Shown here: positions 1 to 5,292 of the stretch, piece after piece
Position numbering within the stretch: the stretch's first letter is position 1
Layout: the number at the start of each line of letters is the position of its first letter
Origin: Candidatus Magasanikbacteria bacterium CG10_big_fil_rev_8_21_14_0_10_36_16
GTDB lineage: Bacteria; Patescibacteriota; Patescibacteriia; Magasanikbacterales; UBA922
Assembly: GCA_002773185.1 (NCBI GenBank)
Contig: PFBU01000070.1
Span: forward strand, 184-6,070
Length of the DNA: 5,887 nt
Direction: 5' to 3'
Position numbers and translations under genes: made by a program
Notes under the pieces: model-generated
Told to the model about the DNA's origin: nothing
The model's database searches: none
The model's input: the letters and a program-made list of their open reading frames with translations, nothing else

Positions 1-353
1 GTTTTTCGACCAGTAAGTAATACATCAGCATCACCAATTTTGATATCTTTTTGTCCACTGCTATTACTAACTACAAAATTCAAAGGCTGATTATTTTCAT
101 CATTAACACTTATATTATCTATATTTATACTATATTTCTTGCCAGCTATATTATACTGATAGGGTATATCACGAAAAATACCATGACGCTCGGCACTACC
201 AAAATCATAGTCTATTTTTTCTTGTACATGAAAAGTAGCATCTGAATTTATTTTTATATCAGCAACAAAATTATTTATTTTTTCTTCAGCATGAACCGGC
301 AAAACAACAAAAAACAAAGAGAGTATTACACCCAAAAAAAGTTTTTTAAACAT
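1..353 (-). CDS. DUF2207 domain protein, secreted or membrane-anchored (N-terminal part, runs off the window)
   Basis: The frame is open from an ATG at 353-351 to the window edge, giving 117 residues with the C-terminus missing. Residues 1-22 form a classical signal peptide: a basic start (MFKK), a hydrophobic core and a VHA cleavage site before EEKINNF. The mature part begins with the DUF2207 pattern: a strand ending in VADIKIN, then a QEKIDYDFG stretch and the hallmark ERHGIFRDIP at 55-64. DUF2207 proteins are usually several hundred residues long, with this extracytoplasmic beta-rich domain followed by membrane helices and a low-complexity tail, so most of the protein probably lies beyond position 1. 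Its biochemical role is unknown. There is no Shine-Dalgarno sequence before the ATG; the start is chosen because it gives an intact signal peptide. The gene follows mreB on the same strand but sits behind the mreB terminator, so it is probably a separate transcription unit. Confidence 0.85.
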   Translation of the reverse strand, partial: MFKKLFLGVILSLFFVVLPVHAEEKINNFVADIKINSDATFHVQEKIDYDFGSAERHGIFRDIPYQYNIAGKKYSINIDNISVNDENNQPLNFVVSNSSGQKDIKIGDADVLLTGRK

Positions 354-362
354 AGGACAAAA

Positions 363-479
363 AATTTCAAATTACTAAATCCAAATTTCAAATCAAACTC
401 AAATGAATAAATGACAAAGATTTAATATTTAAAATTTGAATTTGATTTGACATTTGAGCTTTGAAATTTGTGATTACCC
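363..479. repeat. AAATTTG-type imperfect palindromic repeat between mreB and the DUF2207 gene
   Basis: The gap is almost pure A/T runs arranged as an inverted repeat. CAAATTTCAAA at 382-392 is exactly complementary to TTTGAAATTTG at 460-470. The stretch 388-403 (TCAAATCAAACTCAAA) matches the reverse complement of 435-450 at 15 of 16 positions. The two pairings overlap on the left arm, so the element looks like repeated 'caaat' and 'tcaaa' units in opposed arms rather than one simple stem. The centre (421-433) is itself near-palindromic. I recall similar AAATTTG/CAAATTT blocks between genes of other CPR genomes. No gene is visible in 354-523 apart from this element and the mreB terminator. Confidence 0.6.
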
Positions 480-507
480 AACTATAAATGAATGAATAAT
501 TTTTTAT

Positions 508-539
508 AAAAAACCAACAACAATTATCTAGTTGTTAGG
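508..539 (-). terminator. Intrinsic terminator of mreB
   Basis: On the minus strand GTTGTTGG (514-521) pairs with CCTAACAAC (531-539), leaving one bulged base. This makes an 8-bp stem around a 9-nt loop, followed directly by six Ts (508-513). The mreB stop codon lies inside the loop, so the hairpin overlaps the last codons. It should end mreB transcription before the DUF2207 gene. Confidence 0.75.
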
Positions 540-1531
540 ATAGAACGTTTATAATTTTCCAAATTTTCTAGCGCAATACCAGTACCTTTGGCTACACAAA
601 GAAGAGGCTCTTCTGCCACATAAGCCGCCACACCAATAGCCTGAGCAATCAGTTCATCAAGATTACGAAGCTGACTGGAACCTCCAGACATAATCATACC
701 CTTGTCCATGACATCGGCAGAAAGCTCTGGTGGAGTTTTGTGCAAGACTTCTTTGATAGCTTCTATCAGTCCTTCCAAATCATGTTGTAGAGCTTCGGTC
801 GTGTCATCAGAAGTCACCAAAATAGTACGAGGTAAACCAGTCACCATATCGCGTCCTTTTACTTCCATAGTCAAAGGAACATCCATATACATAGCTGAAC
901 CAATATCTATTTTCACTTTTTCCGCACTTCGGTCCCCTATAGCCAGACCATATTTACGACGAATAAATTCGGCAATAGATTGATCAAACCTATTACCCCC
1001 AATACGCACTGAACCAACCGACACAATGCCTCCGAGAGAAATCACGGCAATTTCCGCCGTACCACCACCAATATCAATAATCATATGACCAGAAGCTGAA
1101 CCAATCGGAATATCAGCACCGATAGCAGCCACGACTGGCTCTTTGATAATATAAGCAGCTTTGGCTCCAGCAGCAAGTGTCGCATCCACTACAGCACGTC
1201 TTTCTGTAGAAGTAATACCAGCTGGCACAGCCACCATTACCTCTGGACGAAAAATACGCATACCACCAATTGCTTTGTTAATAAAATAACGAAGCATTGC
1301 CTCAGTCGTACGATAACTAGCAATCACTCCATCTTTGAGAGGTCTTTCAGCAATAATAGAATCAGGAGTACGTCCAATCATTTCTTTGGCTTCAGCACCG
1401 ACAGCCAAAACTCTACCATCATCTTTGGAGATAGCCACAACTGAAGGTTCATTGACAACAATGCCTTGTTTTGGTACATAGACGAGTACATTTGTTGTTC
1501 CAAGATCAATGCCAACTTTTTTCATAAACAT
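524..1531 (-). CDS. mreB: Rod shape-determining protein MreB (actin-like)
   Basis: A full-length bacterial actin of 335 residues, normal for MreB. It polymerises on the inner face of the membrane and guides peptidoglycan synthesis. Visible motifs are phosphate-1 GIDLGTTN (7-14), the KEPVVAAIGA segment (130-139), phosphate-2 DIGGGTAE (153-160), and the adenosine motif GMIMSGGSSQLRNL (278-291). Aligned by eye with other MreBs, the glutamate of 'EP' (E131) and the first threonine of phosphate-2 (T158) keep the spacing of the catalytic Glu/Thr pair. A hydrophobic Ile-Phe (93-94) sits where MreB has its membrane-inserting loop; there is no N-terminal amphipathic helix. Two starts are possible: ATG at 1531 (MFMKKVG), or ATG at 1525 (MKKVG), which has a weak AAAG six bases upstream. 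No mreC, mreD or rodA is adjacent. It has a candidate promoter of its own and a strong terminator, so it looks monocistronic. Confidence 0.96.
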   Translation of the reverse strand: MFMKKVGIDLGTTNVLVYVPKQGIVVNEPSVVAISKDDGRVLAVGAEAKEMIGRTPDSIIAERPLKDGVIASYRTTEAMLRYFINKAIGGMRIFRPEVMVAVPAGITSTERRAVVDATLAAGAKAAYIIKEPVVAAIGADIPIGSASGHMIIDIGGGTAEIAVISLGGIVSVGSVRIGGNRFDQSIAEFIRRKYGLAIGDRSAEKVKIDIGSAMYMDVPLTMEVKGRDMVTGLPRTILVTSDDTTEALQHDLEGLIEAIKEVLHKTPPELSADVMDKGMIMSGGSSQLRNLDELIAQAIGVAAYVAEEPLLCVAKGTGIALENLENYKRSILTTR

Positions 1532-1579
1532 CTTTAGTTGATTACTTTTTTATTATTTACTCAATTTACTAAATTAAAA

Positions 1580-1609
1580 ATTATAATTATTTTATACCAG
1601 TATTGTCCC
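1580..1609 (-). promoter_or_regulatory. Candidate sigma-70-type promoter of mreB
   Basis: On the minus strand a perfect TATAAT (1580-1585) lies 18 nt downstream of GGGACA (1604-1609), a 4 of 6 match to TTGACA. This would give a 5' leader of roughly 40 nt before mreB. An alternative is the extended -10 TGGTATAAA at 1591-1599. The proposed -35 falls inside the outermost unit of the neighbouring repeat element. AT-rich DNA produces such matches easily, so this is tentative. Confidence 0.35.
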
Positions 1610-1747
1610 ATTGTCATATTGCCCAATTGTGATTTTTAATTTGAAAATTATTGAAAATTTGACAACCTGTCCACCTTTGTGTCCGCCTTCTTGTCCGCCT
1701 TGGGTGGATGGTAGATGGTGGATGTGTCAATGAGACAATAGAACAAT
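1602..1747. repeat. Composite inverted-repeat element made of short tandem units
   Basis: The left arm has four phased 8-nt units of the form ATTGnnnn (1602-1633). The right arm has three units of the same form on the other strand (1747-1724). Inside are a 10-nt tandem pair (1641-1650 and 1651-1660, 9 of 10 identical) and three 12-nt units beginning TGTCC(A/G)CCTT (1668-1679, 1680-1691, 1692-1703). After these come GTGGAT-type units that complement the 12-mers. TTGACA (1659-1664) pairs with TGTCAA (1725-1730), and TCCACC (1670-1675) with GGTGGA (1717-1722). The G+C-rich core contrasts with its surroundings. It lies just after the DUF4012 stop and could fold at that transcript's 3' end, but it lacks a proper T-tract. 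I see no coding in 1532-1753. Confidence 0.7.
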
Positions 1748-1753
1748 ATTAAG

Positions 1754-3226
1754 TTAAAATTTTACATCAAACTCCAAATCTTCTTTTAAATCTGAACTAT
1801 AATCATAAATATTATCATTCCAATTCACTTCATTTTCAGCTGGCACAGCAGATGTCACTACATTAGTACTATCAAATTCTAGATGAGTAGTCAAATCAAC
1901 ATTATTCATACCAATCTCTTTTTGAACCAGTAAACTATAGGTTTTATTTTTGATACTTTCAGTAATATCACTAGGTAAGTTGTAGGTAAAGCTAACTGTT
2001 TTTTGATCACCAGGCTCAATTGATATATAAGTACCAAACCATTGTCTATTATTTTCTACTCCAGAATCAACCGCAAAAGTATTCTTACTTCCATCAGGTT
2101 GCCAAATCTGATTACCCACCTGCGCTGAAATCAATTGCGCACCAACAGGGACATAAATTCTAGTATAACTAAGATACCTAGTAGTGCGCCAATCAAAACT
2201 TCCGATGTGAGTATAAATCATACTCGCTGTAGCCTGATAATTATTTTTGTCAAAACTAAAACTATAATTCAAACTACGTTTGATAACTCTATCGGTCTTT
2301 AGAGCGCCAAGATTAGCATCCACCCACATCAGATAATCATCTGAACCAGTTTTCATACGACCAGACCAATCATTACTCTCAACTATCTTTTGCAAATTAG
2401 GCGACAAAGAGTAAATTACTATATTTTTTTCTTTTAGTAAACTTAGAACCAAATCTTGGTAAGTATAGAAATTCTTTAAAAAATTATCTTTCAAATGATT
2501 CATGAGGGCGAGCATAAATGGTTTCATAATATTTTTTCTCTCAGAAAAATTGATACCCTTATCATCATAGCCATATTCTACTTCATACTCCAATTTTTCT
2601 ATCACATTATCAGCTGAAAAATTTATACCTTCCACAGTAAATGGTCCAGTAACTACCATCAACTTTTCCAAAACATCCGTCGTAATACCAATAACTCCTG
2701 AAATATCTGTGGCGCCAATATTATTTCCTGCCCGATAAAACTCCAAAGTTTTTCCAGAACTAATAGCAAAATCTGGTGACCAATTACTATCACGAAAAAA
2801 CCATCTATCTACTTTCAATTTGTCAGAAAGAATTTTTGGTGCTATAGTCGCTGAGGAAGTATCGCTGATATTTTCTGTACCATCCATTTGTAAAATATTC
2901 ATTTTGCCTTGAACAAATTGCAAAGTAGCATAAGAACCAATAAAACCACCCCCCGGACGCAATTCAGTATTATTCAAAAATAAAACTAAATAAGTTTTAG
3001 GTTCGTTAAAACCCAAAAACTCTGGCAATAAATTTATTATTTCAGCATTATTTTGTCCGACTTGTTTGACAATCTGTTGTTGCACAAAGTCTGATTGCAA
3101 AAGTTTTTCTGGAGTTAGATTTTTGACAAAACTATAGATGTAAAAACCACCGGCAAACAAAGCTAAAAATACCACCAGCAAAACCCAAGGCCATTTTTTT
3201 CTTTTTTTTCTAAATTCTAGATTCAT
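1754..3226 (-). CDS. DUF4012 domain protein, single-pass membrane anchored
   Basis: A protein of 490 residues. A very basic start (RKKRKKW, 6-12) and one hydrophobic helix (about 13-35) predict a cytoplasmic N-terminus with the rest outside. The extracytoplasmic part carries the recognisable DUF4012 motifs: YLVLFLNNTELRPGGGFIGS (79-98) and WFFRDSNWSPDF (142-153), then DISGVIGITTDVLEKLM and TGPF (174-195). The remaining 300 or so residues look like beta-rich extracellular sequence (for example YTRIYVPVGAQLISAQV, 354-370). DUF4012 has no established activity. I know it as common in CPR and Actinobacteria, often near polysaccharide genes. The gene starts 9 bp after the glycosyltransferase stop, so the two are probably co-transcribed and act on the same surface glycan (inference). 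An AGAGGA (3241-3246) within the preceding gene lies 14 nt upstream, rather far for a ribosome-binding site. Molecular role unknown. Confidence 0.88.
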   Translation of the reverse strand: MNLEFRKKRKKWPWVLLVVFLALFAGGFYIYSFVKNLTPEKLLQSDFVQQQIVKQVGQNNAEIINLLPEFLGFNEPKTYLVLFLNNTELRPGGGFIGSYATLQFVQGKMNILQMDGTENISDTSSATIAPKILSDKLKVDRWFFRDSNWSPDFAISSGKTLEFYRAGNNIGATDISGVIGITTDVLEKLMVVTGPFTVEGINFSADNVIEKLEYEVEYGYDDKGINFSERKNIMKPFMLALMNHLKDNFLKNFYTYQDLVLSLLKEKNIVIYSLSPNLQKIVESNDWSGRMKTGSDDYLMWVDANLGALKTDRVIKRSLNYSFSFDKNNYQATASMIYTHIGSFDWRTTRYLSYTRIYVPVGAQLISAQVGNQIWQPDGSKNTFAVDSGVENNRQWFGTYISIEPGDQKTVSFTYNLPSDITESIKNKTYSLLVQKEIGMNNVDLTTHLEFDSTNVVTSAVPAENEVNWNDNIYDYSSDLKEDLEFDVKF

Positions 3227-3235
3227 AAAATGAAA

Positions 3236-4735
3236 TTATTTCCTCTTCTTTTGTGAAACATTAAAACCAAGATATTTACCAAACATCAGACGTGTCACCG
3301 CGTCAATCGCAGGAATAGCTGACAAAAAAATCATCGTAATTGGTAACAGAGCCCATTGTAAAAGCATCACGACGTAAAGATGTTTAGGTTGTTTTGTCTT
3401 TGGTCTAGGTAAAAGTGGTAGACTAAAAATAGCAGACAAAACCAAACCAATCATCGACAAAGACATCAACTTTTCAAGCATGTGAGGAGCATTTAGAAAC
3501 AAGGCACTCTGTCTAATATTTTCATCAGCCAACCACAAAGGCAATCTTCCCAAGATGGTAATGATAATGGCTGCCAAAGACCAAGACCACTTCCCTTCCC
3601 ATTCCACAAAAACCCATTTTATTTTTTTCCATAAAGGAATTTCTGGATGTTTCCCAAATTCCCAAATCAAAAATGGTACATGCTCCACCCCCCAAGCCCA
3701 ACGACGTTGTTGTTTGTATAAATTTGCCATACTCTTCCACCACTTTTCGTCACGTACTGTATCCATAGAAACAGGCATATACATTGGTGTCACTGTATAA
3801 TTGCCTCCATAAGCCAAAAGACATTGATAAAAAATTCTGGAATCTTCACTTACAATTCTTTTTTCATGAAAACCAGCTTTTACTAGAGCCGTAAAACTCA
3901 TAGAGTGGGATGAAAAAGTAACCAAAGCATCTTGACGAGCCAATGACGTCATCATCCAAAAAGTAGTACCAAAAGCCATAATACGCAAGACTGACGGTGA
4001 CTCCCACATGTTATTGTTGTAAAGTGCTACTGGTTGAAAAGATGTTCTCGTGGGATCAGGGCTAATGCAATACAAATAAGTCAGATAAGCAAAATATTGT
4101 TCATGACAAATAGTATCAATATCAAAAACCGTTACAATTACATCTTCATACTTCCAGCCTTTGCCATCCACATATTCTTTGGCAATTTGTTCGGAATAGT
4201 GCAAATTTGATCCTTTACCTGGTGTTTCATTTGCCAAATCAGCAGGATGCAAAGTAAACAACAGGTGATTGAAAGCATGACCAAAACTTTCTTTTACTTG
4301 ATTGAAAATATCTTCACAATGTTCTTTTTTTCTTTCTTCCCCAGCTATAACTACTGTAAAATTGTCTTTATTGTAGACTGCATTTTCTAAACTCTGTAGA
4401 GCATCTTTCACCACTACCCACTCTTCATTATAGACTGTCAAAAAAACTAAATGATGTTTTGTCTTATAATCTGGTATTTCATGACGCAAAGCCTCTTTCC
4501 AGTTTATTTTTTTTATTTTGTGAAAACGCAACCAAGCAACATTGAGATAAAAAACAAAATTAGCAACTTTCAAAACCCAATAAATATCAAAAACAATGAT
4601 AAAATAAATCATCCATAAAGGTTTAAAAACAGAAAGAATTATTCCCAAAACAAGTGCCAGCCAAATAGACAAACCTGGCAAAAATTCGTAAAATCGGTAT
4701 TTTTGGTAATCTGTGAACATAAGATTAGTGTTCAT
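3236..4735 (-). CDS. Membrane glycosyltransferase, GT2 family (GT-A fold, processive-type motifs)
   Basis: A protein of 499 residues with two N-terminal membrane helices (about 20-38 and 41-64), a cytoplasmic catalytic domain and three or so C-terminal helices (about 384-402, 422-441, 453-478). The full GT2 motif set is present: VYNEE (101-105), GKGSNL (173-178), D205-I-D207 as the metal/nucleotide-sugar DxD, SEDSR (296-300) with the likely catalytic acid D298, and Q342-x-x-R345-W346. The last motif is typical of processive synthases such as cellulose or hyaluronan synthase. It probably transfers sugar from a nucleotide donor to a surface polysaccharide or lipid-linked glycan; donor and product cannot be told from sequence. 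It forms a pair with the downstream DUF4012 gene. The start is uncertain: ATG at 4735 lies inside a hairpin repeat with no Shine-Dalgarno, while ATG at 4720 (residue 6, MFTDYQKYRF) lies outside it and may be the original start. Confidence 0.9.
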   Translation of the reverse strand: MNTNLMFTDYQKYRFYEFLPGLSIWLALVLGIILSVFKPLWMIYFIIVFDIYWVLKVANFVFYLNVAWLRFHKIKKINWKEALRHEIPDYKTKHHLVFLTVYNEEWVVVKDALQSLENAVYNKDNFTVVIAGEERKKEHCEDIFNQVKESFGHAFNHLLFTLHPADLANETPGKGSNLHYSEQIAKEYVDGKGWKYEDVIVTVFDIDTICHEQYFAYLTYLYCISPDPTRTSFQPVALYNNNMWESPSVLRIMAFGTTFWMMTSLARQDALVTFSSHSMSFTALVKAGFHEKRIVSEDSRIFYQCLLAYGGNYTVTPMYMPVSMDTVRDEKWWKSMANLYKQQRRWAWGVEHVPFLIWEFGKHPEIPLWKKIKWVFVEWEGKWSWSLAAIIITILGRLPLWLADENIRQSALFLNAPHMLEKLMSLSMIGLVLSAIFSLPLLPRPKTKQPKHLYVVMLLQWALLPITMIFLSAIPAIDAVTRLMFGKYLGFNVSQKKRK

Positions 4736-4763
4736 CTCGACCCGCCGAAGGACGGGGAGAGAT
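4734..4763. repeat. GC-rich hairpin repeat covering the annotated start of the glycosyltransferase
   Basis: A compact G+C-rich palindrome in A/T-rich DNA. ATCTC (4734-4738) pairs with GAGAT (4759-4763), CCCG (4741-4744) with CGGG (4753-4756), and CC (4745-4746) with GG (4750-4751), with a small internal mismatch, a bulge and a three-base loop. On the minus strand it ends in CGAGATG, so the first ATG of the glycosyltransferase is partly in the stem. It resembles dispersed 'GAGATCT...GGTCGAGATG' repeats that I recall from other bacterial genomes. From this window alone it is a single copy. Confidence 0.6.
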
Positions 4764-4765
4764 CT

Positions 4766-4908
4766 GTAGACTCTGATTATTTTGGATTTATTTAATGATA
4801 TTTTTTAGAGTCATCCAATGGTCTATTTGCTAAAAATATTTTAATTTAAAAAAGATCCCTCTACTTCACTCGTTCGTTCCTCACTCGTTTCGCTCGGGAT
4901 GAGTCTAC
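4766..4908. repeat. Segment bounded by an 8-bp inverted repeat, containing a second GC-rich repeat
   Basis: GTAGACTC at 4766-4773 is the exact inverse of GAGTCTAC at 4901-4908. A near copy, TAGAGTCATCC (4806-4816), matches TAGACTCATCC (reverse strand, 4907-4897) at 10 of 11 positions. Between them is A/T-rich spacer (about 4774-4853), then a G+C-richer block with two related 15-nt units starting TCACTCGTT (4866-4880 and 4881-4895), enclosed by ATCCC (4855-4859) and GGGAT (4896-4900). The block resembles the 'ATCCCGAGCGAAGCGAGGGAT' class of dispersed bacterial palindromes, here expanded. The last 15 codons of tsaB lie in it. I see no gene in the remaining gap between tsaB and the glycosyltransferase. 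Confidence 0.5.
4848..4900 (-). terminator. Possible terminator after tsaB, formed by the repeat
   Basis: On the minus strand ATCCC (4900-4896) can pair with GGGAT (4859-4855), followed by C and six Ts (4853-4848). The stem is only 5 bp and the 36-nt loop has no strong internal pairing, so it looks like a degraded or expanded palindrome. If it works, it separates the regulator-tsaB unit from the glycosyltransferase-DUF4012 unit. Confidence 0.35.
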
Positions 4909-5283
4909 CCCACCAATATTCGGCTCTCCACTATAAGTAGCAGAAATATACTGACCTTTTGGCTGTTCTAACAATTTTGGAATTAAATTTTGTATATTTA
5001 TTACTTCATCTACACTGATGGCTAACAAATGAATTTGTAACACAAAAGCAAAAGTATTAGCCACCACACAAGCGATTCTAGTGCTAGTAAAAGACCCAGT
5101 ACCCACTACCACCATTATACCTTTTATATTTTCTTTCTCAAAATTATTTTCTTGTAACAAATTATCAATTGATATGAGTAGTTCCCTATTTTGTCCAGTA
5201 TATTTTTTTTCTACAATTCTTTCAGCATCAAAAAGAGCTAAATGGATTTGGTCTTTTTCAGACATGTCAATAAGTAAAAACAT
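4861..5283 (-). CDS. tsaB: TsaB-like protein (tRNA t6A synthesis, N-terminal lobe only), with a repeat-derived tail
   Basis: A protein of 140 residues matching the N-terminal ASKHA lobe of TsaB. TsaB partners TsaD and TsaE in making N6-threonylcarbamoyladenosine at position 37 of ANN-decoding tRNAs. Evidence is the start MFLLIDMSEKDQIHLALFD (for the family's 'LALDTS...vaL'), the signature GTGSFTSTRI (61-70, matching 'GpGSFTGlRI') and the following AFVLQIHLLAIS (79-90). Typical TsaB is about 210-230 residues; this one lacks the second lobe, as I recall for many CPR TsaB proteins. YSGEPNIG (117-124) looks like the natural C-terminus. From V126 on, the sequence (VDSSRAKRVRNERVK) is encoded exactly by the adjoining repeat, and the stop is TAG, unlike the TAA of the other genes with a visible stop. 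The gene starts 9 bp after the regulator's stop, so the two form an operon. No clear Shine-Dalgarno sequence. Confidence 0.78.
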   Translation of the reverse strand: MFLLIDMSEKDQIHLALFDAERIVEKKYTGQNRELLISIDNLLQENNFEKENIKGIMVVVGTGSFTSTRIACVVANTFAFVLQIHLLAISVDEVINIQNLIPKLLEQPKGQYISATYSGEPNIGGVDSSRAKRVRNERVK

Positions 5284-5292
5284 ATAGTAAAA

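Noticed and set aside
51..245. Plus-strand open frame of 64 codons, rich in Ile and Tyr
   Set aside because: It is opposite the DUF2207 coding sequence, which has a clear signal peptide and family motif; its hydrophobicity comes from A/T-rich antisense.
702..983. Plus-strand open frame of 93 codons
   Set aside because: It lies wholly antisense to the conserved actin core of mreB and resembles no protein family.
1668..1728. The 12-nt repeats as a CRISPR array
   Set aside because: Units are adjacent without spacers, too short, and form an inverted structure.
1659..1730. Intrinsic terminator of the DUF4012 gene
   Set aside because: The stem is interrupted and is followed by AAATTTTC rather than a T-run, so I list it only as a repeat.
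3555..3800. Plus-strand open frame of 81 codons, and a minus-strand frame at 3525-3743
   Set aside because: Both overlap the glycosyltransferase catalytic and C-terminal region in other frames and show no protein-like features.
4766..4908. Segment as a complete insertion sequence
   Set aside because: It is 143 bp, has no transposase reading frame, and no target duplication is visible; at most it is a small non-autonomous element or nested palindromes.
5081..5287. Plus-strand open frame of 68 codons
   Set aside because: It is the complement of the conserved N-terminal lobe of tsaB; an antisense shadow.
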